Below the pieces are notes generated by a model. The model worked only from the letters and a program-made list of their open reading frames with translations. It was not told the origin of the DNA and did no database searches. DNA of 64,000 bases from Erodium maritimum (Eukaryota; Streptophyta; Magnoliopsida; Geraniales; Geraniaceae): NCBI GenBank assembly GCA_963921825.1, contig OY997594.1, forward strand, positions 63,287,675-63,351,674, in the 5' to 3' direction. Position 1 is the first letter of the stretch; every line of letters begins with the position of its first letter. The translations under genes and the position numbers were made by a program. Positions 46,176-57,494 of this stretch are shown here, one piece after another.

Positions 46176-46530
46176 TGTTGGACATATTCACGCCCAAGCC
46201 CATCAAGTGGCCCAAGTGTTAGTCCAATATTAAAGAGATAATTATTGGTTAATTGAATTAAGGTAATTACTGTTATAACCCTGATGGTGGGTATATATGT
46301 ATGAAGCCCTAGGGTGTGGTCATCTCTCTACCTATTAAGATAGTTTTCTACACCATCTCTGAAAGCTAATCAAGCCGCCTAAGGAGGGTCAAGAGGGAGA
46401 AAACGAATCCGTCAATCAAGTTCTATTTCCGCTGCTCTAATGGATCAAGGTATGTTTTTCTGATCAATTACGTTTGTGAAAATCATGTGATTCAAAGATC
46501 TAGGTTATTATGATTAAGTAAAAACTAACA
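46176..46530 (+). repeat. 3' LTR of the Copia element
   Basis: Partner of 41784-42138, directly followed by the duplicate ATATC. Confidence 0.93.
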
Positions 46531-46535
46531 ATATC

Positions 46536-47412
46536 GACTAATGCTTTTCCATTACGGGGGATAGTAGGGCGTATGATATTTTGATTTATTCATTAGTATC
46601 CATTGATTGCAAAACCTTCAAATGTTCATATACGTATAATAATTCTTTGGGGACAAGTCATGAAAGAATGATTACAATATCCACAAAAAAAGCATGTACA
46701 ATGCATCAAACCGAATGATCAACCGCATGCTGACTGTGCAAAATAGTGGTTTGCAGGCCCTATAATAAACTGTGTTCCACAATGGTACAAACTGGATAGG
46801 GGCCCGGAAGTGGATGATGACTGATATTTTGTTGGTTTAATTAAATGTTTTATTAAAACATTAAACATGATATAAAATTAAAATAAATTTGATAAAAATA
46901 ATTAATAATAAAATAAATAAATTATAAATAATCTTAAAACAAGAAAATAATTAATAGTTACATTGCATGTTTAATTTATCCCTCCAAAACCCTAAAAGAA
47001 AAAGAAAATAATCAGTCGGACTTGAAAAATACGATTTTCCCCTCCAAACGATCTCGGATGGCTGAAAAACATCGTACGTCATGGCCAAAACTATTGGGTC
47101 CATTTTAAATGTTGTCTAATATTGGTTATAGTGTAAAATTATCTATTTATACTTTAACTTTGGACTAATCCTATTTAGTTAAATCTGATTTTATGCATTT
47201 TAAAAAAATCGAGATGCGTCGAGCGGAGAGAGGGTGGAGGTGCGACGCAGGTCGCACGACCCGCGAACCGTAAACTCGGGCCCCGATTCACGGGACACAA
47301 AATCATCGCGTTTCAGCGCGACGACCTGCGTCCCGCGAACCGTAGAAATATGATTCGGTTAGCAGGTTGCTACTCAAACCGACGCGTTGTTGTACCTGCT
47401 CAAATAGATTAG
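46536..47412. other. Intergenic, with a GC-rich inverted-repeat patch
   Basis: AT-rich apart from 47215-47350, where GCGACGCAGGTCG and CGACGACCTGCGTC form an inverted pair and CCCGCGAACCGTA occurs twice. No gene was seen. Confidence 0.4.
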
Positions 47413-47415
47413 TAA

Positions 47416-47734
47416 GAGCATCCACAGTCATCTCGCCGGCTGCCGGCGAGATGATTTAAAGAATTGTTTTTTATTCATCTCACCGGTTCACCGCCAGCGA
47501 GTTCTGCAGTGGGCTGGCGGGGAGGCGCCGACGAGATGAGAAAAAAACAAGTATAAAAAAAAATTGCAACACAAACCCACAAGTTCTCCTCGCCAGCGAG
47601 ATCTGCTGGCGAGGTCGTTAACGGCTACCCAAGTCGCCAGCAGCTTCCTCGCCTCCACCTCGCCTGCTCTCCGCCTGCTCCTCGCCGGCGACTTCTCCTC
47701 GCCAGCTGCTCCTCGCCCATGACTGTGGGTGCTC
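47416..47734. mobile_element. PIF/Harbinger-type MITE, 319 bp, TSD TAA
   Basis: Ends GAGCATCCACAGTCAT and ATGACTGTGGGTGCTC form imperfect TIRs flanked by TAA at 47413-47415 and 47735-47737, the three-base target duplication of PIF/Harbinger. The interior repeats CTCGCCGGC-like words. It lies about 300 bases upstream of the GDSL gene. Confidence 0.85.
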
Positions 47735-47985
47735 TAAGATCGTATGTTTTGATGGGGGTAGACCCACGCAACAGTATCATTATAACTTTACATTAGGTTT
47801 TCGACTTGACCTTCATCCACATGCTTCATTAAACTCCACATTTCTTGTAAGAAAGAAAATAAAACATAAGATATTGTAACTACTAATTCCTAACATTTAA
47901 TTCCTGCCAAGCAAAGTCGCCAGAGGCCATCCCTACATTAAACAAAATTGTATGGCTATTCCTTTTCATCAACACCATTTATGTG

Positions 47986-47993
47986 TATATATA
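47986..47993 (+). promoter_or_regulatory. TATA box of the GDSL gene
   Basis: TATATATA 38 bases before the ATG at 48031. Confidence 0.55.
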
Positions 47994-48030
47994 GAGAGAG
48001 ACAACAACGTGATTGGGATGATAATCAAGC

Positions 48031-49508
48031 ATGTCTAGAGCTCAGAAGATACCTCATCACGTAATTCTTCACCTTCTCCATTTCTCTCTGTACCTTATTT
48101 CCATCGACTGTAATGTTGTTGCTGCCACCGCTAAGAAGGGTTCGGTGCCGGCGCTGTTTGTGTTCGGAGATTCCTACGTGGATCCCGGAAACAACGACTA
48201 TATCAACACCGCTTTGAAGTCGAATTATGCACCTTATGGCCTTGATTTTACTGGTCATATACCTACGGGAAGGTTCAGCAATGGCCGTCTAGTCACTGAT
48301 TTATTAGGTACTCAATACCATTACATGTTCGGTTCATTAATTCAAGTTTTTTTTTATTATAATCAGTAATAAGCACATGTATGTAATGATTATACAGTTT
48401 CGTATCTGGGTATCAAATCGTTGATACCACCTTATTTGGAGCCAAAGCTTAGCATTGAAGAGCTCAAGAGCGGTGTTAGTTTTGCTTCCAGCGGCACCGG
48501 ATATGATCCCCTCACCGCCTCCGTACTTGTACATAACCTCTCCCTCTCTCAATCACATTTAAATGATTAAAGTTTATTAGTGAGAGTTTAAAATGTATGT
48601 GCTTGTGGACAAACACATGTAATTAACTTGGAATTCAATATGTTTTTGTATTTTATAGAATTTAATTGTCATGGAAAAGCAAGCCAATTTGTTCAAAGAG
48701 TGCAAGACGAAACTCGAGGATGTAATTGGAAAGCAAGCAACGAACGTCATCGTATCAGACGCCTTGTACTTTGTCAACGCCGGCATAAATGACATCGCCA
48801 ACAATTACTATTTATACCCAATTCGATCAGCACACTACACCATTGACGACTACCTCCATTTCCTGATCCAACTTTTCCGACAGTTCGTTCAGGTAATTCA
48901 AGCAACTCCGACACATAATTATAATACTTATATTATAACGTGTGAAATCGGTTAATGTTACAGATTCTAGTAGATCAAGGAGCTCGGAAATTTGCCGTGG
49001 CTGGGGTTCCTCCACTGGGTTGCACCCCAACTTTAATAGACAGGTTCTCAGTGGATCGAAGAACAGATCGTGGGTGCATCGAAAAAGTCGAAATTGCCTC
49101 CAGAAGTTATAATCAGCTGCTCCAAGACGAACTCAAAACGTTACAGAAAAGGTACGAGGATGTTGGTGCTAGATTTGTATTCCTCGACCAGTACAAGGCT
49201 GTCCGTAATTTTATCCAATACCCAAATCAATATGGTAAGATCACTGGTTACCTAAATTTAGATAGGTTACTGTTTGCAAAAGATTATACAATTTATTTGT
49301 TATTGTTTTTTTTTGGGTAGGTTTTGTTGATGTTGATGAAGGATGTTGTACGAATAAGGCGGGTGTGTGTCTTCCTAAGGGCTTGTCGATGGTCTGTCCA
49401 GACAGGTCGATATATGTTTTCTGGGATTATATACATCTTACTGAAAAGACATACTCACTTCTCTTTCAATATTATCTACCCACCATTAGTGGTGTCGTTT
49501 CAATATGA
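48031..49508 (+). CDS. GDSL-type esterase/lipase, secreted
   Basis: Five exons: 48031-48307, 48398-48528, 48659-48892, 48964-49234 and 49321-49508; 366 residues, all junctions GT-AG and in phase. The N-terminus has a hydrophobic core (VILHLLHFSLYLISI, 11-25) that looks like a signal peptide. GDSL block I is FVFGDSYVDPGNN with nucleophile Ser48, block II is SFASSGTGYD (Gly125), block III is NAGIND (Asn180) and block V is FWDYIHLT (Asp340, His343); all catalytic residues are present. Length and five-exon structure match plant EXL-like GDSL lipases, which act on acyl esters in the cell wall, cuticle or pollen coat. The exact substrate cannot be told. No defects seen. Confidence 0.93.
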
Positions 49509-51095
49509 TACATGAGGGGTTAAGGACATCTTTAAGATCATAAGTTCGAATCTTATTGAATACGTTTACTTGAAAATAGATTTGGGTGAAAATAAACACA
49601 CTACATGTAACATATTGAAGCAATTGCACAAGAAACAAAGGATAATTGAGGTGTGACACACCTAATTACTTCGGGAGAAGTCAGTGTATGTTCTGTAAAC
49701 TCAAATGGACTTGTTGTGTCCATGATTCATTGTTAGAATATGTATAATAATATCATTTAGTATACTTGGTGTGTTTTTCATTAGTAGATTCAGTGGTTTT
49801 TTTCTTTCTTTCTTTTGTAAGAAGTTATTACTATACTAAGATTAATTTTGTCAAATTAATATGAAGGTAAAGGGCATAGGTTATTTATTACGTACAAAAA
49901 GGAACTTAACCTCTGAAAAATGCTCTCGTCTCTCTTCACCCAACCGTAGCTCTAGTCGTCGCCTCTCTCCCTTGTCAGTGACAATTGTGGTTCAGACATG
50001 GTCGTTTCTGACGGAGGTCAACCTCTACCCCAACCCCAACCCCTCTTCTCTCTTCCCTTCTTCTCCCAACCTTTTCTCTCTCTCGTCCCCTCCATCCTTT
50101 TCTTCTTTCTCGCCCGACTGTTGCTCTTCTTTAGTTGGCCGGTGCTCATCCCATTTTCTGCAGGGGTGTTCTTTGACCGGGCGTTCTACTCGTCCTCTCA
50201 CTTTGGGGTTTTTAGATCTGAATTGTGCCTTAGAGTTGGTCTCAGATTGTTCTCCCAACCATCAATCTCCGACCACCGCTCTCCAGCCTCTAACTAGTGG
50301 AGCTCCGATGTTAGTGGCTATGGTATGGTGTCCATGTCTCGTTGAAGAAAGGAGTGTGGTGTTCAGGCCTAGTTGTTCCCGTCTCTGGGATCTTCTCGGT
50401 CATCGCTCTACTCCCCGGCTTATTGCCATCTCTGGGACGTTTGTTGTGCGTGGACCTTTGTTTGGTGATGAAACTTGGGTCTCCTCCTCTGGCTCGTGAC
50501 ATCCTCCCTAGATCATGCTGCCCCAACTTGGCCCTGGTACAGTTGGGTAATCGGACAGCTTCTGGGTCTTTAGATCGATAGTTAGTAATCCATGATTTGG
50601 GAGCTTCAGCGACTGAATGTTGTCACGACGCTGGTTGCGGGCTGTATGTGCTTCTCCCTCGCCCGATCACGATGACGTTTGTTGACCTCCTACTCTGTTT
50701 CTGTTCCTGATTTATTCATCCTCTTCGCTTGTCCTTTGTTATGTGGAAGTGCTTTTTGTTTTTGGTGGTTGGTTTCCACCCCGTAAAGTTTTTTTTGGTG
50801 GTTGTTGTCACTACTGAAGTTGGTGATGATTTTCGGTGATTAGGGGTTAGTTTAGCGGGGTCCCGGAAGCTTGGTTTTGGTGTTACCCGATGGAGTACTC
50901 TTTTTCTCCAGTGTTCCCGGTTGGTCAACTCTGGTGGAAGGTGTTGTTTTGGGCTCATGTTCCTCTCATTTGGTGTTTGAGGGGCACAGTTCGAGTCAGA
51001 TTCGTAGCTTCCCTTCTCTGGCGACTAGTTCCAGTTCTTTCATGGGAAGCGTTTCTCGACCTGCAAGGTTTTAGATTCGTTGTGGAATTGAGCCC
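49509..51095. other. Unassigned, pyrimidine-rich region
   Basis: The GDSL 3' UTR is probably in the first 300 bases. 49920-51095 is C/T-rich and gives long frames (for example 49861-50499) with Ser/Pro/Leu-biased composition and no known domain. It continues at 54239 once the solo LTR is removed. It may be a decayed repeat. Confidence 0.4.
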
Positions 51096-52135
51096 GTCGC
51101 TGTCACGCCCCAAATCCGGTATTGACCGGATCCGTGACGTGACTTAGTGAATTTGAATAAAGCAGAACAAAAAGAGGTAGGTAATATTTGAATAAAATAA
51201 AACAATGTAAAACAACGGTTCTCAAAACTCTGAGTCACAACTCAGTTAAATACAATAGTCAAGAAGAGCGGTACGTCTCTACGAAATACAAATAAACCTC
51301 GGGCCTTTGCTATCCCCCGGCTCTGCGTAACCCTCTAGTCCAAAGTATAACTATCACCTGTAGAAAACCCCGTTAAGAGGTGAGCTTGACGCTCAGTAGG
51401 GAAGGCCCTGAAAACCACCTCAAACAGATATACCAGAAAGCTATTCCACAAATTTAAGTTACATGAAAATAGTTAAAACAACGATGTGATAATTAAGCCA
51501 ATTTAAAGACAAAACCCCATTTTTTAACCTGACGTTTACCAGTCCAACCATATTAACTTCAGCTCAACACCAATCAAACGACTAAGGCACACAACAAAGG
51601 GAAACAATCCAATTAAGACACCCAATTACGTTTCTAAACTAACTTTTTAGACGATTAAAAGGAGAAGGCGACAACGAGGACGTTTAATCCAACTTAAACA
51701 ACCTACACTTTACCCGACCACAACTATCCCGAGATTCCACATCCAAAGTCCCTTCACAACCGACTTATACGACACTTTAACTTACACTGAAGCTACACAC
51801 CTGAATTCACCGTCAAACAATCAAGTCAAGTCATTCACGGTTACACACACCTCATAACAAGGAAACACCCATAGCCACAAACTCAGCAACCCTCATTCAA
51901 TCCAAACATTATCGAAACACACAATTCGTAACCCATGCACGGTCTCGAGAGCAACTCGCTCGGCCCAAGAGACTACCACAACCACAATCACAATCATACT
52001 CATACGTGGCACACTTGCCCACAACATAGCAACACATGCATCACTGAATATCATGTATCATGCTTCTCAATTTACCACATATAGCACACATGCTTCACCG
52101 AATATTACCTATCATGCTTCTCAATTTACCAAACA

Positions 52136-52345
52136 TAGCAACACATGCTTCTCAATTTACCAAACGTAGCAACACATGCTTCTCAATCATAGCAACACAT
52201 GCTTCTCAATTTACCAAACGTAGCAACACATGTTTCTCAATCATAGCAACACATGCTTCTCAATTTACCAAACGTAGCAACACATGCTTCTTAATCGTAG
52301 CAACACATGCTTCTCAACTTACCAAACATAGCAACACATGCTTCA
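52136..52345. repeat. Composite tandem array of about 54 bp in the solo LTR
   Basis: A 31-bp unit (TAGCAACACATGCTTCTCAA followed by TTTACCAAACG) alternates with a 23-bp short form (TAGCAACACATGCTTCTCAA followed by TCA), giving a dimeric repeat three to four times. The two forms differ only in whether the TTTACCAAACG tail is present. Confidence 0.8.
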
Positions 52346-53164
52346 CAGAATACCACAGTCACGTCGGTCTATCACTCACCCGACCATATCACAACCAATG
52401 GTTCACATCGTAACAATCACGGCACACTCAATACAATTATCACAGAACAGTCACAATCACTTTCACAACCACAGTCATGTTTCAATAATAACACCGCCAA
52501 CATGCACATACCATCACTTACCGATACCACTCTCCACGTGGTTACCCCACCGGCTTAACCGGTATGCCCAACATTCCCAATCCAACATATCAAGTACAAT
52601 AGGGAAAAGCACTTAAATCACTGATCATGCGTACTCTAGTCAATTTTACTCGTTTCCATGTTCGTTATTGATTAACCGTTCAAGCATCAAAGAAAACGCC
52701 ACAGATACATTCAACACACAAGTCCTACGGCTCGACATGGCCCGATTCTACCAGCACAACAATTCCCAAGACAGAAATCGTAAATGTTCATAGTTTGATA
52801 CGTCTACGCTAGTTGTTCGTTTCCTATATGCATACTAGTTCTTTAGCCAGTTTATTAGGTTTCCCTATATGCATTCTAGTAAAACTGTAATAAAGCGGGT
52901 TCGAGGTAATCCCTACCTCTTGAAGAGCCGACAGCTGCGTCTCCTAGCTGCTGACGTCCTGGCCAACACCGGTCTTCTCCACGTTCGGGGTAACGGCCTG
53001 TTTTAACACAAAAGGGACGTATTTGTCTCGGTCCAACCCGTAACGGTTCTCCAATTTAATAATTAAGTCCAAAGTTCGATGTCTAAAAGTCCGTTTAGTT
53101 GTCCGATAAGTCCAGGTGTTTAACTGATTTTGAAACCCAATAATTAATTTAAATTAATTTTAAA

Positions 53165-53400
53165 AGCTGGCCTGACCCGGATCCGACCTAGATCCGAGTC
53201 CGAACTCGACCCAGACCCGGTCCAGACCCAGAACCCGGACCTGACCCGAGCCAGACCCGGACCCGGACCCGATCCGAGTCCGGACCCGAACTCAGACCCG
53301 GTCCGAGCCCGAGGCCCAGCCCGAGTCCATTCCCGAGGCCCAGCTCGTGTCCAGGCCCAGGCCTTGTCCCAAGCCCAAGCTCGTCCAAGCCTTGTCTGGT
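53165..53400. repeat. GACCCG/GAGTCC low-complexity stretch
   Basis: Irregular repetition of six-base words such as GACCCG, GATCCG and GAGCCC. It produces false Gly/Leu/Pro-rich frames. Confidence 0.75.
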
Positions 53401-54238
53401 CTGATCTGCTCGAGTACGACGTCGGGAGTTAGGGTTCCGGTGGTCCTTCGTCTTCCCGTGGCGGTGGACGGCGGCGGCGGAGCTCGTGGGTCGTTCAGCG
53501 GCGGCGACGGGTGTCAAGGCACGGAGAGGTTGAGGGGATGTCGTCAGAGCTGAAATCGAGCTCGAACGCTCAGACCTGGCGTCGTGGGAAGCTCGCCGGC
53601 GTCCAATTTCCAGATCTGACGCCTACGAGCTCCGGCGAACTTTTCCTGTCCAGATCCCGTCCCAAAGAGCTCGTACAAGCTCGGTTCAAGGAGAAAAAGA
53701 GGCGGGGAAGACAGTTTTGGTTCGAGAGAGACTCACCGAGTCTGGTCTTCATGGTTGAGGGCGCGATGGAGCTGGTTCGACGGCGGCGGCTAGGGTTCCT
53801 TCTGGTTCGAGGGGGTAAGAGGGATGGAAATGGGGTTTCAGAGGGTGGGCTTCGTCACGGGGAAGAGCAGAAGAAGAAGAAGAGGAAGGTGGAGTAGAAG
53901 GGAGAAGGAGAAAGGCCAGAGGACGGGAGAACGTCGCCGGACTGGTTCTCTCGCGCGAGAGAGAAACGCTGGAGGAGGACGATGCACTTCAGGGCGCGTG
54001 CAGGGCAATGAGGATCTGAAGCGGCGGTGTCTGATTTTGTTCTTAGGGTTGGGCCGTGCTGGATCTTGGGCTGGCTTCGCGAGTCCTGGGCTCCGCCGAG
54101 TTGGCCCAGTCTGGCCCAAATCCCTGCTTGACCCAGTTTTTTTTTTCTTCACCAAAATGACTTGTTTGCAAAAACCAACCCCAAGGTTTCATATTGCAAA
54201 ATTAAGCTCTTTTAAAACATGGAGGTCTTTACAGTCGC

Positions 54239-55077
54239 CCCCAGATCGTGGAAGGGTTAGTCTTCAAATCTCCTCTCACAACGCTCTTTCCATACTTAGA
54301 TTAAAAATCTGAGGATGCCTCAACAGACTCTCAGGCCTAATCCACGAAATACGGCACAACGAAGAGACTGAAGAAGTCGAAACTAGAAGAGGTGAAAAAT
54401 GGCATGTGACGAACGAATGAGAATCGAGTATCCCTGACCAACGAAATAGAACCCCCGAGAGAAGATTGAGAAAGCGAAAAGGTGGCCTCCGCTGGCAACA
54501 ACCGGGGCTGAGCCACGACCATCACCGATGGGGGCAAATATCGAAGGAAAGGGAGAGAGGCTACTAGTTCTTTTTCTCCCAAGAAAATAGATAGATTCTA
54601 AATCTTGGTATATGAAATACCATCACCTAAATTTTCAACAAACCATAACGGCAACAAATTTTTAGCAAATTCTAAACCTAGAATATTTTTTTGAGCATAA
54701 ACAATAGTAATTTGATTAAAATAGATTTAAACGATCATAAAGATAATACAAAGTGGATTGTAATGGAAATAAACAGAAAAGGACAAGGTAAAGTTCCGAT
54801 GAGGGTCGGAACACTGGTCCTATAACAACATGCCTGATATTACTATGAACTAAAGTAGGGGGTGGTTCCCTATTCTCTCTATGATCGACACATGACTTCC
54901 AAACTATTTTTCCCGTCTCGATTTGAACTGGCTTGTGGTGTCTCGACAGTCGCCTAAGGACTATACCAAGGAATTATGGGGTTTTGTATTGTTTTCCTTT
55001 AAAAGATGGTAGATTTTGTGCGAGAGTGAGAGTATATTCAAATAAATGTACAAGGTGTAACTTTAGTTGGTTGGTTA
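54239..55077. other. Unassigned stretch
   Basis: 54239-54600 continues the sequence before the solo LTR; 54600-54780 is AT-rich. A segment at 54800-54970 (GGGTCGGAACACTGGTCCTATAA) resembles 56490-56620, a decayed direct repeat around the Harbinger remnant. Confidence 0.35.
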
Positions 55078-56393
55078 GAGCATCCACATCGTGTGCGGTT
55101 CACGGTTCACAATCGTGATTCGACAACGTGCAGTTCACGAGTTGCAGGTGGCCAATCGTAAGGCACCATGTTGCTTTGGCGTGGCAGAAAAGAGTCATTG
55201 GATCCGCCAGCGACTCTTTAACGTTAATTTTTTTTATAATTAAAATTATAACTTTAAAATATTAATTTTTTACCATCTATAAATACCACCAAATCCTTTT
55301 TTCATCAATCCACCAACAATTTCTTTGTCAAATTCTACTTCCCACAAAGCTTACATTCCGATCGTTTTTGTGATCGAGCTATGGATGATTCAGAAGTTCA
55401 CGTTCTTGAAATGACAACATGAATCCGGCGAAGGGAGGAGTATGAACGAGCAAGAATGCATCCGTAGTTTGACACAATGAGGTGAAGGCTCGAAAGCGGG
55501 TAACCTTACCGAAGAGAGCTTAACAGAGGTCGTGTCGAATGCCACGAACGACTAATACATGATAATATTGTCGACAACCCTACCTATGGGCCTGATATGT
55601 TTAGACGTCAATATATGAGCCTACCCCTTTTTATTAGGGTGATGGAAAAGGTAGCGGAACATAACGATTACTTCGTTCAAAAGTCAATAACAAAAATGTA
55701 CCGCCATAATACGAATTCTAGCGTATGGTTGGGTATGTGCGAGCACCGAATGCGGAGGACTTAACCAAATTATTGGAATCGGGATATAAGTGAGGGTTCC
55801 CCGGCATGATTGGGAGTCTTGATTGCATGGATTGTCAGGGGAAGAATTGCCCAACCGCGTTGTAAGGATTCTTTGGCTGAGGAGATCACCACATACGTCA
55901 AACCGAATGCTGGAAGTTGTAGCGTCACATGATTTATGGATTTGGCATGCATTTTTCGGAATGGCAGGCGCGAATAATGGCATCAATGTGCCGGTCACTA
56001 TTATGCAAAGTCGCTCTTGTCGACCGTGACTATGTCGTAGTGTACGAGATCAACGAGACTTGATACGACCGACCTTATTATTTTGTTGACGACATTTACC
56101 CAACATGTAATAGGTTTGTGAAGACGATTTGACATCCCATCCAACCTAAACACAAATTATTCGCTAAAGTCCAAGAACATGCTCGGAAAGATATTGAACG
56201 AGTTTTTGGAATACTTCAAGCATGGTGGCGCATAAATTCGCACCCTGTTCGTGTTTGGGACAGGAGGACGTTAACTGATATCATGCATACTTGTATCATT
56301 CTACACAACATGATTGTAGAGGATGAATGCGACCGGTACGAACAAGGAGTTGAAGAATCGTATTACGAGGCCTCCACCGAACATACTTTTTAG
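55078..56393 (+). pseudogene. PIF/Harbinger transposase (HARBI1-like), degenerate
   Basis: A left end resembling the Harbinger MITE TIR (GAGCATCCACATCG at 55079) is followed from about 55381 by broken frames. Recognisable blocks are ERLIHDNIVDNPTYGPDMFR, YMSLPLFIRVMEKVAEHNDYFVQK, MIGSLDCMD, SHDLWIWHAFFGMAGANNGINV (DDE-type nuclease region), KDIERVFGILQAWWRI and DIMHTCIILHNMIVEDE. These are signature segments of plant Harbinger transposases. Many stops and frameshifts; no clear right TIR. The accompanying Myb-like protein is not visible. Confidence 0.8.
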
Positions 56394-57485
56394 CACAATA
56401 ATGAGCAAATTTTATTGATAAAAAGTGAAAAGGTCGTATAAGTCGTACATGCTTGTGAATAATTGAAAGAGGATGAGATATAGCTCTGGTGACGGTCGGA
56501 GCACCGATCCTATAAATAATAACTGGACAGATCCAGGGAGAGTGTAGGGGGTCGGTCCCTATGAGCTTCCCCCATCTCGAATTGATCGATACTGATTTGT
56601 TACACTAGGCGACCAAGGAATATGCAAGGGAAAAGAGGAGGTTGGGAATTAGAGCGCATTTGGTCCAGTGGGGCTGAGGTGTGGCTCCTCAGCAACACCC
56701 CGAGCTGCCCTGGGTGACTCATGGTGACCCGCAAGGCAACTGGCTGTGCCTCGCTCTAGTCCTCTCAAGGTCATCTACCGCCGAGGTGTTTGTGGATTTC
56801 ATAAGAGGGGGAGGGTACCAACGGGGTTCTTCTTGGCGTACCATGTGTATCGGATTCAGCGATTGCTTAGTCCCTTGATCGCGTTGTCTCTTAGCTTCGG
56901 CAAAGGGATTGTTCCCACCTCTCATATCTTGATAGGGAAGGGTTTCTAGTGTAGCTCGGAGTCACAACAACATCATCGTCTGTGGTTCCTGGACAGGATC
57001 ATGATCTGTAGTAGGCTAAAAAAAGGTACGGTCATAATGGTGGATTAGCCACCATTGGTAGGGATCATCTGAGGAGGACCGACGATCCTGACCAGCTCGT
57101 GTTCTCGGATTTGGCTTATGGTCTTTCGCACCATTGATGCAGACCATATTGACACATCATGCCATCGTTCAACCTACAATTAACCCATATATAAGTTAAA
57201 AACAAAAATACTTCATTTTCTTAAGACAATCTAAAACCAAATAAAAGATACGAGATCGCATATAATTGTTGTAGGATTTCTAGTATTATGTTATTAATCT
57301 GGTCAATCAAGATGACAAAGACAAATGGATTTACTAAGCCTGCTATGTCACTACATTTTACGTTGCAAAAGACATATAGGTGAATTTTCCCTAATACAAT
57401 GTAGGGATAGTCTTTAAATATCATGGCTCTAAAATTCACCCATTCTCAAGCATAAAATAGAAAATAAAGAAAACAAATATGCTTC
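56394..57485. other. Unassigned stretch
   Basis: Contains the segment near 56490-56620 that is similar to 54800-54970, and GC-balanced sequence at 56640-57130 with no recognisable product. AT-rich after 57180. Confidence 0.35.
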
Positions 57486-57494
57486 AAAATCTAA

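Larger units (their letters stand above)
41784..46530 (+). mobile_element. Complete Copia retrotransposon, 4747 bp, TSD ATATC
   Basis: LTRs of 355 bp at 41784-42138 and 46176-46530 (TGTTGGAC...ACTAACA), with about a dozen differences by eye (near 97% identity). TSD ATATC at 41779-41783 and 46531-46535. The PBS TGGTATCAGAGC begins at 42141 and the polypurine tract AAGTGGGAGAA lies before 46176. The coding order is gag zinc knuckle, protease, integrase, RT, RNase H. Most of gag is missing and pol is broken. Confidence 0.95.
51101..54233 (+). mobile_element. Solo LTR, 3133 bp, TSD GTCGC
   Basis: Starts TGTCACGCCCCAAATCC and ends GAGGTCTTTACA, with GTCGC at 51096-51100 and 54234-54238. No PBS, gag or pol. 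The start matches that of 24027-27297 (TGTCACGCCCCAA), suggesting a related Gypsy lineage, but the bodies differ. It holds a composite tandem array (52136-52345) and a GACCCG-rich stretch (53165-53400). Frames in 53340-54310 are compositional. Confidence 0.9.

Noticed and set aside
49861-50499. 213-codon plus-strand frame
   Set aside because: Composition follows C/T-rich DNA, no domain, and several overlapping frames of equal quality.
53188-54312. Several overlapping frames rich in Gly, Arg and Pro
   Set aside because: They lie in the GACCCG-rich and GA-rich parts of the solo LTR and reflect base composition.
54800-56620. Weak direct repeats flanking the Harbinger remnant (54800-54970 and 56490-56620)
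   Set aside because: Similarity is patchy and no terminal motifs support LTRs or segmental duplication; could be decay of one repeat family.
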